Assembly: GCA_025452255.1 (NCBI GenBank) | Contig: CP104974.1 | Location: 682,001-746,000, forward strand | Direction of reading: 5' to 3' | DNA from: Devosia sp. A8/3-2 | Lineage (GTDB): Bacteria; Pseudomonadota; Alphaproteobacteria; Rhizobiales; Devosiaceae | DNA: 64,000 nt | Part shown: positions 32,804 to 44,589 of the stretch, piece after piece | Layout of the letters: every line of letters begins with the position of its first letter | Position numbering within the stretch: the first letter of the stretch is position 1 | Made by a program: the position numbers and the translations under genes | The notes under the pieces: generated by a model | The model's database searches: none | Told to the model about the DNA's origin: nothing | Seen by the model: the letters and a program-made list of their open reading frames with translations, nothing else

Positions 32804-33337
32804 CTAGAGCCGCGCCTTTTCGATGGCGGGCAGCAGGTGATCGTCCACCGCCTGCGGCGTTAGCGGGCCGACATGCTTGAAGGTGATGATGCCATTGGCG
32901 TCGACCACAAAGGTCTCGGGCACGCCATAGACGCCCCAATCGATCGACACGCGCCGGTCGCGATCGGCGCCGACGGCATCATAGGGATTGCCCAGTTCGG
33001 CGAGGAAGGCGCGGGCATTTTCGGGCGCATCGGATTGGTTGATGCCGAACAGCCGTACCTTGGCGACATCCTTGAGCGCTTCGAGCAGCGGATGCTCGGC
33101 GCGGCAGGGCAGGCACCAGCTGGCAAAGACATTGACCACGGTGACTTGGCCCTTGAGCGCCGCGGTATCAAAGCCCGGCACGCCCAGTTCGGGCACTGCT
33201 TCCATGGCAAAGGCGGGCGCGGGCTTGTCGATTAGCACGCTGCGCACCAGCGAGGGATCGCGATCCATGGACGAGGCAAAGATCGCGACCAGCGCGACCA
33301 GCAACAGCAGCGGCAGGGCAAACAATACATAGCGCAT
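32804..33337 (-). CDS. ccmG: Cytochrome c biogenesis thioredoxin CcmG/DsbE
   Basis: Membrane-anchored periplasmic thioredoxin that keeps apocytochrome c cysteines reduced. N-terminal hydrophobic anchor (residues 3-20), then VVNVFASWCLPCRAEHP with the WCxxC active site, DWGVYGVPETFVVD with the cis-Pro loop. 177 residues, unbroken. Start overlaps the ccmD stop (TGATG). Confidence 0.92.
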   Translation of the reverse strand: MRYVLFALPLLLLVALVAIFASSMDRDPSLVRSVLIDKPAPAFAMEAVPELGVPGFDTAALKGQVTVVNVFASWCLPCRAEHPLLEALKDVAKVRLFGINQSDAPENARAFLAELGNPYDAVGADRDRRVSIDWGVYGVPETFVVDANGIITFKHVGPLTPQAVDDHLLPAIEKARL

Positions 33338-33508
33338 CAGGCAGCTGGCCCCGCCGAGCGACGGCGAATGCCGCGGGCTTCGAGATCAGCCAATTTTGAT
33401 GACGCGCCGCGCGTCGAACCGGGTCCAGACAATCAGTGCGGCTACGGCCGGGGTCACCCCCGCATAGGCGGCGATGATGAAAACGGCGTGTGGTCCCAGA
33501 TCAATCAC
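33337..33508 (-). CDS. ccmD: Haem exporter protein CcmD (frame break)
   Basis: About 56 residues. GTG start at 33508 overlaps the ccmC stop (GTGA); the sequence IDLGPHAVFIIAAYAGV is a typical CcmD membrane helix. One extra base in the T-run at 33394-33397 (plus strand) shifts the frame; restored, it ends with LADLEARGIRRRS, the CcmD cytoplasmic tail, and a TGA that overlaps the ccmG ATG. Tethers the CcmABC haem release complex. Confidence 0.82.
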
Positions 33509-34266
33509 GACTTGGCTCCCTGCGCGGCCTGCCGCTCCAGCGCCATGACGCGGCGGCGGCTCACCTCGGTATGCATGGCTTTGAGATGCAGCACCGGGAA
33601 CAGGAATGTAAACGCGAAAAACATCACGAAAAGCGGCGTCAGGATCGAGCCGGGCATGCGCGGGCCATCGGCGCGGAACACGCTGGCGGGCTGGTGCAGC
33701 GTGCTCCACCAATCGACCGAGAATTTGATAATGGGAATGTTAACAGCGCCCACAAGGGTGAAGACGGCGATGACCCGGGCGGCGCGCAGCTGATCGTCAA
33801 AGGCCCGCCACAGCGCGATAATACCCAGATAAATGAACAGCAGCACCGGGGTCGAGGTCATGCGCCCGTCCCATTCCCAGAACGTGCCCCGTGTGGGCCG
33901 GCCCCAGAGCGAGCCGGTAAACAGCGCTAGAGCGGTAAAGGTCGCGCCCGGGGGCGCTGCCGCCTTCATCGCCACATCGGCCATAGGATGGCGCCAGACC
34001 AATGAGCCGAGCGCAGAAACCGCCATCACCGCATAGACGAACTGGCTGAGCCGGGCGGTCGGTACGTGCACATACATGATGCGCACCGTATCGCCCATTT
34101 GATAATCCTGCGGCGAGTTGAACAGGGCAAACCACAGCCCCACGACGAAGAGCAAAGCGGTCAGGATGGTGAGCGGCCAGAGCAGCGGGCGGGTCCGAGC
34201 GACGAATTGCCCGGGATGGGCGATGCGGCTCCACCAGCTCTGTTTGGGTGTGGTTTGGATAGTCAT
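33505..34266 (-). CDS. ccmC: Haem exporter protein CcmC
   Basis: Six-helix membrane protein that presents haem to CcmE. The tryptophan-rich WWD-type motif (WGRPTRGTFWEWDGRMTS) is present, flanked by the conserved histidines in YVHVP and WWSTLHQPAS. 253 residues, unbroken. Second-last membrane component in the ccmA-B-C-D-G run. Confidence 0.93.
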   Translation of the reverse strand: MTIQTTPKQSWWSRIAHPGQFVARTRPLLWPLTILTALLFVVGLWFALFNSPQDYQMGDTVRIMYVHVPTARLSQFVYAVMAVSALGSLVWRHPMADVAMKAAAPPGATFTALALFTGSLWGRPTRGTFWEWDGRMTSTPVLLFIYLGIIALWRAFDDQLRAARVIAVFTLVGAVNIPIIKFSVDWWSTLHQPASVFRADGPRMPGSILTPLFVMFFAFTFLFPVLHLKAMHTEVSRRRVMALERQAAQGAKS

Positions 34267-34278
34267 GACATCAGCGCT

Positions 34279-34932
34279 CTAATCCTCGGCCGAGCTTATC
34301 GCAAGGGCGGCGGCAAAGGGAGCCAGCGCTATCGCCATGAGGCTCAATGCCGCAAGAAACAGCAGCGCGGCGTTGGATTGGGTGGCGCTGATGGCCCCGG
34401 TGCCAAAGATCAGCACCGGCATCGACAGCGGCGCGATGAGAATGGGAGCGATCAACCCGCCGCGCCGGATTGCCACGGTCACCGCCGCGCCGATAGCACC
34501 GAATGCGGCTAGTGCTGGGGTGCCCAGCAGCAGTGAGAGCAGCATGCGCCAAAAGGACGAAAGGTCCATGGCCAGCAGCACGGCGAGGATCGGACTGGCG
34601 AGGATCAGCGGCAGCGCGGTCAGCAGCCAATGGGCGATCACTTTTGCGGCAATGATGGCCGAAAGCGGCAGGTCGGCATGGCGCAGCAGGATCAGCGTGC
34701 CGTCTTCGTGGTCAGGCCGGAACAGCCGGTCGAGTCCCAGCAGCATGGCGAGGAATGCCGCGATCCAGATAATCCCCGGCGCAATGGTCGCCAGCAGCGC
34801 CTTATCGGGACCGACGGCAAAAGGCACGATGGCCCCGGTGATGATGAAAAACAGCACCAGCGTCAGCACATCGCCGCCGCCGCGCAGAGCCAGCGCCACT
34901 TCACGGGTCACAATGGCGGAAAATGCCCTCAT
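34279..34932 (-). CDS. ccmB: Haem exporter protein CcmB
   Basis: ABC-transporter membrane subunit of cytochrome c maturation; 217 residues, six hydrophobic helices, with the family pattern FFIITGAIVPFAVGPD and WIAAFLAMLLGLDRLFRPD. Start overlaps the ccmA end by 4 bases. Unbroken frame. Confidence 0.92.
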   Translation of the reverse strand: MRAFSAIVTREVALALRGGGDVLTLVLFFIITGAIVPFAVGPDKALLATIAPGIIWIAAFLAMLLGLDRLFRPDHEDGTLILLRHADLPLSAIIAAKVIAHWLLTALPLILASPILAVLLAMDLSSFWRMLLSLLLGTPALAAFGAIGAAVTVAIRRGGLIAPILIAPLSMPVLIFGTGAISATQSNAALLFLAALSLMAIALAPFAAALAISSAED

Positions 34933-35564
34933 ACGGCTTTGCCCGGGGCCGTGGTTTCCATACGGGCAGCATCGGGCAGGGTGATCGGATCATGCGTGGC
35001 GGCAATGGCAATGCCACCGGCATCAAGATGTCCGTCGATCAGGTCCGTGACCAATTGATGACCTTCGGTGTCGAGCGCCGCGGTCGGTTCATCCAGCAGC
35101 CAGACCGGCCGGTGCGTGACCGGGAGCCGCGCCAGCGCCAGCCGCCGGCTCTGCCCGGCCGAGAGATAGCCGGCGTCCAGCATTGCCAGATCGCCCAGCC
35201 CGACGCGATCGAGTGCATCCTCCACGGCGTCACCCGTCGCGCCATTCACCGCGGCCCAAAAGCCCAGATTTTCCGCAACGCTGAGACGCGGCTTGGTGGC
35301 ATTGCGATGGCCGCAATAATGCAGCAGCGGGCCAGCCTCGGGGTCTGCCCCCTCAATGGCAAAAGAGCCGGCCAGCGGCGCGACGATCCCTGCCAGCGTC
35401 AGCAGCAACGTGGTCTTGCCGGTGCCATTGGGTCCGCGCAACAAAAGGCAGGTGCCGCCCTGCACGGCAAAGCTCATGTCATCGGCCAGCGGCAGGCCGC
35501 CGCGGCCACAGGCAAGCCCCTGCGCGTGCAGCACTAAAGATGGGTAGGCTTGCCTTTGCGTCAT
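34929..35564 (-). CDS. ccmA: Cytochrome c maturation ABC ATPase CcmA
   Basis: ATPase that powers release of holo-CcmE. Walker [13 protein letters not shown], signature motif [14 protein letters not shown], Walker [13 protein letters not shown], and H-loop ATHDP are all intact. 211 residues. Divergent from acnA across 173 bases, an arrangement common in Rhizobiales. Confidence 0.94.
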   Translation of the reverse strand: MTQRQAYPSLVLHAQGLACGRGGLPLADDMSFAVQGGTCLLLRGPNGTGKTTLLLTLAGIVAPLAGSFAIEGADPEAGPLLHYCGHRNATKPRLSVAENLGFWAAVNGATGDAVEDALDRVGLGDLAMLDAGYLSAGQSRRLALARLPVTHRPVWLLDEPTAALDTEGHQLVTDLIDGHLDAGGIAIAATHDPITLPDAARMETTAPGKAV

Positions 35565-35737
35565 GACCCCATCTCGTATTGAACCAAAGGCAAGACTGGC
35601 AAGGGCAATCTTTAGTGTCTATAAGCCGTCACACATTGGAGTCATTCCAGAAAAGGCGGCGCTATCCGGCGGATTTCGGGAGCTTTTCCGACTGCGCTTG
35701 TCGCGTCAGCAGCAATTCCAGCAAAGGGCGGAGCACC

Positions 35738-38490
<2,753 letters not shown>

Positions 38491-38514
38491 ACGCTGCTCA
38501 CATTGCTGAATTGG

Positions 38515-38547
38515 AAATGGCGGTCCTTGGGGCCGCCATTTTCTTTT
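38515..38547 (+). terminator. Rho-independent terminator after acnA
   Basis: Perfect 9-base stem AAATGGCGG/CCGCCATTT (38515-38523 with 38533-38541), 9-base loop, then TTTTCTTTT. Begins 24 bases after the acnA stop. Confidence 0.85.
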
Positions 38548-38641
38548 CACCGTGGCATGAAGGAAACGCTGGCAGCGATTTTGCCGCTCTCACCCTCTTT
38601 TGACTGGCGGGGCTTGTCAGGGCCGGCTTACAAGTTTGCCC

Positions 38642-39376
38642 ATGATATCCCGTTCCTTGCTTGCACCGGTCTGCGGCATTGCCGCCTTTGTCGTCCTGGC
38701 CCTTCCGGCCGGTGCGGAAAAAGTGCATGACCGCCCCAAGGCCGTGGTCGAATTGTTTACCAGCCGGGGCTGCGCGCAATGCCCGCCGGCCGATGCGCTG
38801 CTGACCAGCCTTGCCGAAGAGGGCGATGTCATCGCCCTCGCCTATCACGTCGATTATTGGGATTATGTGGGCTGGGAAGACACGTTCGGCAAAGCCGATT
38901 ATTCCGATCGCCAGCGCGCCTATGCCAAAAGCTGGGGCTCCTCGCGCATCTATACCCCGCAAATGGTGGTCAATGGCGACAAGGGCGTGGTCGGTTCGCG
39001 TCGCAATGAAGTGCATGGGGCGCTCTGATACTGCCACGCTTCCCCCGGCGGTCGATATCACTAAGCAAGGCGACATGCTCAAGATCGCCGTGCCGCCCGA
39101 TGCCGATTTCGGCAATGCGGTCGTGTGGCTGGTGACCTATCTCGACCGGGCGGATGTGGCCATCGACAAGGGCGAAAATGCCGGCAAGACCATGGTCTAT
39201 ACCCGTGTGGTGACGGGTCGGCAGGCGCTGGGCATGTGGGAAAGCGCGACGGGTGCGGATCTGAAATTGCCGCTGCCCGAAATGCTGGCGGAAAATACCG
39301 GCATGGCCGTGATCGTGCAGCAGGAAAAGATGGCCTGCCCGGCCCGATCCCGGGTGCCGCTGCCTTCGAGCGCTAA
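38642..39376 (+). CDS. DUF1223 thioredoxin-fold secreted protein (two frame breaks)
   Basis: Signal peptide (about residues 1-24, ALPAGAEK), then VVELFTSRGCAQCPPADALL with a CxxC typical of DUF1223, and IALAYHVDYWDYVGWEDTF. An extra T at 39026 (CTC[T]GAT) and a lost base near 39330 break the frame; the restored end is GLPGPIPGAAAFER at 39376. About 244 residues. Function of the family is not established. Downstream of acnA, as in other Rhizobiales. Confidence 0.83.
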
Positions 39377-39390
39377 ACCACCACCCCAGA

Positions 39391-39428
39391 CAAAAGAAAC
39401 TCCCGTTCCCGGGGGCAGGAACGGGAGG
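39391..39428 (-). terminator. Intrinsic terminator on the minus strand (of the candidate sRNA)
   Basis: Perfect 10-base stem CTCCCGTTCC/GGAACGGGAG (39401-39410 with 39419-39428) and an 8-base loop; on the minus strand it is followed by TTTCTTTTGT. On the plus strand no T-run follows. No minus-strand protein gene ends here, so it must serve an RNA gene or long antisense transcript. Confidence 0.75.
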
Positions 39429-39525
39429 CTTAGACTGACTTGGTCAACTAATAGGTTGGTTGGCAACCGAACGTCATGGTTTGGGGGCTCGTTCGGTCCG
39501 GCTGCCAACCACTGGAGGCAATGCT
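39391..39525 (-). ncRNA. Candidate small RNA with C-rich loops
   Basis: On the minus strand, a 16-base-pair hairpin is formed by 39504-39511 plus 39491-39498 (5' arm, with a 5-base bulge) and 39467-39474 plus 39459-39466 (3' arm); its 16-base loop carries GCCCCC. A short linker follows, then the terminator hairpin, whose loop also carries GCCCCC. A CCTCC precedes the first hairpin. Repeated C-rich loops that can pair with Shine-Dalgarno sequences, ending in a strong terminator, are the layout of rhizobial alpha-r and related trans-acting sRNAs. The 5' end is a guess and no clear promoter was found. Confidence 0.6.
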
Positions 39526-39681
39526 GATAAACTGATCGCCCAATCTGGCGCTGTCAGGGAAAAACTGTGTTCAAAATTGGGTATTTTGTCCTGTTGGCAA
39601 CGGAGCGAACACACACCCTTGCGCCCAAAGGCAAATCCCGCAATCATGACACCGCGTTGACAAGCGGAGAGAGCGTTACCG

Positions 39682-40069
39682 GTGCAGGGCCGTACGCCGC
39701 ATGACAAGAGAACAGGCTCGGCTCTGGTCCATTCCGGAGAGGCGCCTTCCAGTGTGCCTCAAGCCAAGGCCATGCCTATCGTGGCCTTCGACCGCCGCGA
39801 GCTGATGCTGATCCTGTCGGTCTATGGCCGCAAGGTCGGGCTGGGCGAGTGGCGCGATTACGCCATGGATTTTTGCGCGAGCGCGCTGTCTTCTCCATCT
39901 ATGCCCGCGTCTCCGAACGCCCGCTGTTCATCGTCGAAAAATCCCCCAAGCTGCGCAATCGCCGGGGCCAATATTCGGTCACCAACCAGCAGGGCCGCAT
40001 TCTCAAGCGCGGGCATGATCTGAGCCAGTGTTGCGTGTGCTCGATCCGCAATTGGCGGTGGTGGGGTGA
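39682..40069 (+). CDS. DUF2794 family protein (two frame breaks)
   Basis: Recognised by VAFDRRELMLILSVYGRKVGLGEWRDYAMDF and, one frame over, RERAVFSIYARVSERPLF and GRILKRGHDL, the DUF2794 signature. A lost T in the T-run near 39871 and a lost G near 40029 break it; restored, the protein ends VLDPQLAVVG with TGA at 40067-40069, about 128 residues. GTG start at 39682 is tentative. Function unknown; the family is confined mainly to alphaproteobacteria and often lies near DUF1223 and acnA. Confidence 0.78.
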
Positions 40070-40090
40070 GTTTTTGGCCCCGGTCTGCGC

Positions 40091-40583
40091 ATGAGCCTGA
40101 TCATCCGCCGCGCCACGCCAGCCGATATCCCGGTCATGAGCGTGGTACTGACCGCCTCGATCACTGAACTTTGTGTCGCTGACCATGGCGGGAAGCCTCA
40201 CGCCATCGCCGCTCGGACGCGCAACAAGAGCGAGGCGGGCGTTGCCGCCATGCTGGCCAATCCTGAGCAGGATTTCTACGTGGCCGAGCGCGACGGCGCT
40301 GTGCTGGCTGTCGGCGCCGTGAGCCGGGACGGCAAGATCACGCTCAATTATGTGGCCCCGAAAGCGCTTTTCCGGCGTCAGCAAGGCCATGCTGGCGCAT
40401 CTGGAAGCTGCACTGGTCGCACTGGGGCATAAGGAAGGGCGGCTCGAAAGCACCAGCACGGCGCGCGGTTTCTACCAAGGCCGGGGCTGGCAGGCAGATG
40501 GCCCGCAGGCCAGTGGCCGGATGGTCAACGGCTATCCCATGCGGAAGACGCTGGAGCGCGGGGAAAGGGCCAGCCGACCCTAA
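40091..40583 (+). CDS. GNAT N-acetyltransferase (frame break)
   Basis: LIIRRATPADIPVMSVVLTASI opens a GNAT fold; FYVAERDGAVLAVGAV is the central strand, and after an extra A near 40362 the frame continues with GVSKAMLAHLEAALVALGH (acetyl-CoA-binding helix region) and ARGFYQGRGW (C-terminal signature). About 164 residues. Substrate unknown. Its end overlaps the convergent nucleotidyltransferase end by 4 bases. Confidence 0.8.
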
Positions 40584-41186
40584 AGCCGCCTAATCCAGTC
40601 ATGCCCCGGATGCGTCCGCTCGAGCATTGCCTTCAGCCAAGCCCGTTCCGCCGTCTCCAGCTTTGGCACCGCATTGGCAAAATCAACCTCATCCTTGTCC
40701 CGAGCCAGCTTGGCCTTGAACAGCAGGATGGCGGCCGGCTTGAGATAGGGCAGGCCATCTTGCGTCACCGCCACCATGTCAGCACGCGGCCCTGGTGATG
40801 GCGAGGTCTCGTTTATAGACCCACATGTCCGGCGTGCCCGGCTCGATCATCATATCGACCCGCCAGCGCTGCGCGGCCACGTCCCGGCACCAGATCTGGA
40901 AAATGTCCGCGGGTGGCTCCTGCCCATCGGGCAGATGGTCAACCACCCCGCTGCCGGTGGCGTAGAATTCAAGATCCGATAGGGCTTGTCGGAACAGCCC
41001 GACATCACTGCGCAACACGGTGAATTCGATATCCTCGTGTCCACGCGTCTCGTGGCCATGCCAGAGGTCCAGCGCCCAGCCGCCGACAATGCACCGGGGC
41101 CGGGACACGCCCGCCAGCCGCTGCGCCAGTTCGCGCGGATGAAAGGGGCTCCGGGCATCATGCGCGATAGCCACGCGCAGGCTCAT
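40580..41186 (-). CDS. Aminoglycoside-nucleotidyltransferase-like protein (frame break)
   Basis: Contains CIVGGWALDLWHGHETRGHEDIE, the pattern of the ANT(2'')/LinB-like nucleotidyltransferase fold, with GGW and the catalytic-type acidic residues (ALD, HEDIE). An extra base near 40785 ends it early; restored, it continues with DMVAVTQDGLPYLKPAAILLFKAKLARDKDE, about 201 residues in all. Start at 41186 overlaps the kinase end by 4 bases. Whether it modifies an antibiotic cannot be told; many chromosomal members have unknown substrates. Confidence 0.75.
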
Positions 41187-41659
41187 GACCTGCTTCCAAT
41201 CGCCGCCAGCTCATCTGCCGTCACCGGCTCGAAGCGCGCCAGCCAGCCCAGCAGGTCCTCGGCCGGGATGATGAAGGCATGCTCGGGCGCCTCTTCATTG
41301 CGCCGGGCTAGGCGGGTCAATAGTTCGTCTCGGGGCACATCCATGAAATGGATCGTGGTCGTGGCCCCCAAGGCTGCCGCGCGGGCGGCAAAGTCCTCGC
41401 GCTCGGCACGTGCCCAGAAGCCGAAATCGAGGATCACATCGACGCCTCTGGCCGGGACCGTGCTGGCAACCCGCCACATCAGCGCCTCGACTGCGTCGTG
41501 GCGCCGGTCATGGTCGGGGTCGGCCACATCGTCCCCGAACAGCGCGATATGCCACTCATCCGGCGTCAGCCGCAGCGCGCCCAGCTCTGCCTCCAGCTGC
41601 TTGGCCCGCGTGCTTTTGCCCGAACAGGGCAGGCCAACCATGAGGTGCAGAATGGTCAT
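41183..41659 (-). CDS. P-loop kinase (AAA_33 / zeta-like)
   Basis: 158 residues, unbroken. Walker A GLPCSGKST at about residues 9-17; LTPDEWHIALFG and a LDFGFWARAERE segment match the family of small ATP-dependent phosphotransferases that includes chloramphenicol- and zeta-type kinases. Middle gene of a three-gene run (GNAT, kinase, nucleotidyltransferase), coupled to the latter by a 4-base overlap. Confidence 0.75.
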   Translation of the reverse strand: MTILHLMVGLPCSGKSTRAKQLEAELGALRLTPDEWHIALFGDDVADPDHDRRHDAVEALMWRVASTVPARGVDVILDFGFWARAEREDFAARAAALGATTTIHFMDVPRDELLTRLARRNEEAPEHAFIIPAEDLLGWLARFEPVTADELAAIGSRS

Positions 41660-41662
41660 TGC

Positions 41663-42175
41663 CTAAAGCGAAAGCTGCAGATGCACGATGTCGTGCCAGC
41701 GATTGAATTTATAGCCGACAGCCTCGTAGCGCCCGACATGGGTGAAGCCGAATTTTTCGTGGATGGTGATGGAATTGGCCGTGTCGGCGGTGATCACCGC
41801 CAGCATCTGTTTGAAGCCGAAGGCCTTGGACTGCGCCAAAAGCTCGGTCAGCAGCAGCTTGCCCGAGCCTTTGCCGGTCGCTGTGGGGTCGAGATAGATC
41901 GAATCCTCGCAGGTGAAGCGATAGGCCGCGCGGGGGCGGTAGAAACTGGCATAGGCATAGCCGAGCACTTTGCCCTCGCGCTCGGCAATGATCACCGGGT
42001 GTCCCAGCCGTTTGAGGCCGGCATATTTCTCGGCGATCGTGGTTTCATCCGGCGCCTCGGTATCGAAGGTAATGGCGGTGTTCTCGACATAGTGGCGATA
42101 GATATTGGTGATCGTGGGAATGTCGGACCATTGGAAGGGGCGCAGAGAAAACTCGGTCACGGCAGGGCTCGGCAA
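41663..42175 (-). CDS. Phosphinothricin-acetyltransferase-like GNAT
   Basis: 170 residues, unbroken. Pattern IPTITNIYRHYVENTAITFDTEAP, GYAYASFYRPRAAYRFTCEDSIY, and NSITIHEKFGFTHVGRYEAVGYKF is that of the PAT/MnaT group, which acetylates phosphinothricin or methionine sulfoximine. Stops 4 bases before the kinase start, so the three genes form an operon. Confidence 0.85.
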   Translation of the reverse strand: MPSPAVTEFSLRPFQWSDIPTITNIYRHYVENTAITFDTEAPDETTIAEKYAGLKRLGHPVIIAEREGKVLGYAYASFYRPRAAYRFTCEDSIYLDPTATGKGSGKLLLTELLAQSKAFGFKQMLAVITADTANSITIHEKFGFTHVGRYEAVGYKFNRWHDIVHLQLSL

Positions 42176-42210
42176 AAGAAAAGGACCGCATCCCTTTTAG
42201 GATGCGGTCC
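42174..42210 (-). terminator. Rho-independent terminator after the Bax-inhibitor-like gene
   Basis: Perfect 11-base stem GGACCGCATCC/GGATGCGGTCC (42183-42193 with 42200-42210), 6-base loop; on the minus strand followed by TTTTCTTTTGCC. It abuts the start of the downstream GNAT gene at 42175, separating the two transcripts. Confidence 0.85.
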
Positions 42211-42261
42211 GATCTGTCGTCCAACCAAATTCCTTGATCGTCCAATCAAGGAAGCTGAGGC

Positions 42262-43032
42262 TTACTCACGATTGCCGAACAGGCGGAGCAGCATCATGAA
42301 TAGGTTGATGAAGTCGAGATAGAGGCTCAGCGCGCCCATGATGGCGCCCTTGGCCAGCACGTCGGCGCCATGGGACTCCGAATAGCCTTCCTTGATCTTC
42401 TGCGTGTCATAGGCGGTCAGGCCCACAAAGATCAGCACGCCGACCGCCGAGATGGCGAATTCGAGCATGGAGGACTGCATGAAGATATTGACCAGCGAGG
42501 CGATGATCAGGCCGATCAGGCCCATGAACAGGAAGCTGCCCATCTGGGTCAGGTCGCGCTTGGTGGTGTAGCCGTAAAGGCTCATGGCACCAAAGGTCGC
42601 GGCGGTGATGAAGAACACCTTGACGATCGAAGCGTCGGTATAGACCAGGAAGATCGAAGACAGCGACACGCCCATAATGGCGGCAAAGGCCCAGAATACG
42701 GCCTGTGCCGCGGGTACGGAGAGCTTGTTGATGCCAAAGCTGAGCACCAGCACGAAGGCCAGCGGCGCGAGCATCACGACCCATTGCAGCGGGCTTGCAT
42801 AGAGCAGGGCGCCCCACTGGGTCACATATTGGCCATTGGCCAGCTGGCCCACGGCGGCGTCCGGATTGGTGGTGATGGCGGCGGCGGCAGCGAACCAGGT
42901 GGCAAGGCCGGTCACAACCAGCCCGACACCCATGTAATTGTAAACGCGCAGCATGTAGCTGCGCAGGCCCTCGTCGATGGCCAAGGCCGAGCCGGCCCGC
43001 GCACCGAGGGTCTGACGGTCATATTCAGCCAT
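42262..43032 (-). CDS. Bax inhibitor-1/YccA family membrane protein
   Basis: 256 residues with seven hydrophobic segments; start ATG at 43032 behind GGAAAGGAAA. Family segments: VYNYMGVGLVVTGLATWFA near the N-terminus, SSIFLVYTDASIVKVFFI and the C-terminal ASSLYLDFINLF-type ending (GALSLYLDFINLFMMLLRLFG). Members are pH-sensitive calcium-leak or protease-modulating proteins of the inner membrane; the bacterial role is not settled. Own terminator downstream. Confidence 0.88.
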   Translation of the reverse strand: MAEYDRQTLGARAGSALAIDEGLRSYMLRVYNYMGVGLVVTGLATWFAAAAAITTNPDAAVGQLANGQYVTQWGALLYASPLQWVVMLAPLAFVLVLSFGINKLSVPAAQAVFWAFAAIMGVSLSSIFLVYTDASIVKVFFITAATFGAMSLYGYTTKRDLTQMGSFLFMGLIGLIIASLVNIFMQSSMLEFAISAVGVLIFVGLTAYDTQKIKEGYSESHGADVLAKGAIMGALSLYLDFINLFMMLLRLFGNRE

Positions 43033-43236
43033 AGTCGGTTTCCTTTCCCAATTGGTAGAGCGGTCCGTTGCACCGCCGGTGGGCGCATTGTTTCGCCACT
43101 TGACGCACAATATGGATGGGAGACCAGTTGTTTACAAGACCGAACGGGGGCCCACGACGTTTGGACTGGCCCCATGACGCGCTTGTGTTAGGGTCAAACC
43201 ACGAATCGCGCGTCTGATCCAGCAGAGGAGGAGCCC

Positions 43237-43776
43237 ATGCCCGGGCTCTTTACCGGCCTCGAAATCCCGGCCGATGTGGGATTTGCCCTCTCGCTCAAGC
43301 GGGGCGGGCTGACCGGGGCGCGCTGGATCGATCCCGAAAATTACCACATCACGCTGCGCTTTATCGGCGATGTTGATCACCAGACCGCCAATGAGGTGGT
43401 GGATAGTCTCGACCGGCTTTCCAATTCGCTGCGCTTTTCCATCCGCTTGACGCATTTGGGGATTTTCGGCGGCGACAAGCCGCGGGCGCTCTATGCCGGG
43501 GTGGAGATGAACGAGGCGCTAACCCGCTTGCAGGCCGCGCAGGAGCGGGTGTTGCAGCGGGCGGGCTCGGCGCCCGAGGGGCGCAAATTCGTGCCGCATG
43601 TGTCGCTGGCGCGCCTTCGCAATTGCAGTGCCGAGGAGGTGGCCCGCTTCATGGCCGAGGCCGGGCGGTTCGAGCCGCTGAGCTTTCCGCTGGCGCGGTT
43701 CGTGCTCTATTCGAGCAAGGATTCGGTGGGCGGTGGTCCCTATGTGGTCGAGCAAAGTTATCCTTTGGCGGCCTAG
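43237..43776 (+). CDS. thpR: RNA 2',3'-cyclic phosphodiesterase ThpR
   Basis: 2H phosphoesterase superfamily (2'-5' RNA ligase). The two catalytic H-x-T/S motifs are visible: YHITLRFIGD (about residue 38) and VPHVSLARL (about residue 126). N-terminus MPGLFTGLEIP is typical. 179 residues, unbroken. Divergent from the Bax-inhibitor-like gene. Confidence 0.88.
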   Translation: MPGLFTGLEIPADVGFALSLKRGGLTGARWIDPENYHITLRFIGDVDHQTANEVVDSLDRLSNSLRFSIRLTHLGIFGGDKPRALYAGVEMNEALTRLQAAQERVLQRAGSAPEGRKFVPHVSLARLRNCSAEEVARFMAEAGRFEPLSFPLARFVLYSSKDSVGGGPYVVEQSYPLAA

Positions 43777-43965
43777 CATCACGCAAGTGTTAGCACATTG
43801 TTAACCCCGACAGCGCAAACCGGGGACCATGATGGGCTATACGCCAAAATGCCGCCGCGATTGGCTCGCATTTGAGACAAATCGGTCGGATGCGGCGGCG
43901 TTTGACACCTTGGTAACCATGTTGGGGCAAGTTGAAGCGGGCAAGCTCCTCCCAACCCGGATCTG

Positions 43966-44511
43966 ATGATGAGGAAGAAATTGGCAATGACGACGAAAAC
44001 CGGTGGCCTCACGCTCGGGCTCGCGGTCGCCGCAATCATGGCTCTGGTCCCTGCCGCCCAAGCGCAGCAGGCGACCGAACTGGGAACCTTCAACGCCTGG
44101 ACGGCCCGGCAGGCGACCGACGCCAGCGGAGTGATCTGCTATGTGTCGGCGACGCCGCAGAAAAGCGAGCCGGCCGGCGCCAATCGCGACCCGATCCATT
44201 TCATGATCATCCATCGCAAAGGCATGGGCACCAAGAACGAGGTGCAGACGATCATCGGCTATCCCTATAATGCGACCAATGCCGGCATGAGCGCGGCCAT
44301 CGACGGCAAGACCTATCCCATGGTCACCGAAGGCTCGGCCGCCCTGGCTCGCCTCGACCGGCGACGAGGCCGGGTTCGTGGCGGCCTTCAAGGCGGGCAG
44401 CAACCCGGTCATCAAGGGCACCAGCCAGCGCGGCACCAATACGACCGATACCTATTCGCTGTCCGGTGCCACGGCGGCCGTCAACGCCATCGACACCGCC
44501 TGCAAGTAATT
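43966..44511 (+). CDS. Invasion-associated locus B (IalB) family protein 1 (frame break)
   Basis: Signal peptide ending VPAAQAQQ, then WTARQATDASGVICYVSATPQ with the conserved cysteine region of IalB. An extra C near 44346 shifts the frame; the other frame gives WLASTGDEAGFVAAFKAGS and the typical end AATA-like segment AVNAIDTACK with a TAA at 44509. About 181 residues. Periplasmic or outer-membrane-associated; function outside Bartonella is unknown. Followed by a second family member. Confidence 0.82.
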
Positions 44512-44589
44512 TTGCCTTGCCCGGTTCAGGCGAAACGCCATAACTGGGGCGGGTCCAAAAGGGCTCGCCCCATTGCATATCAAGAGGCC

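Noticed and set aside
43790..43805. TTAG-N7-TTAAC as a CtrA box upstream of the IalB genes
   Set aside because: One mismatch, about 160 bases from the next start codon; expected by chance in a window of this size.
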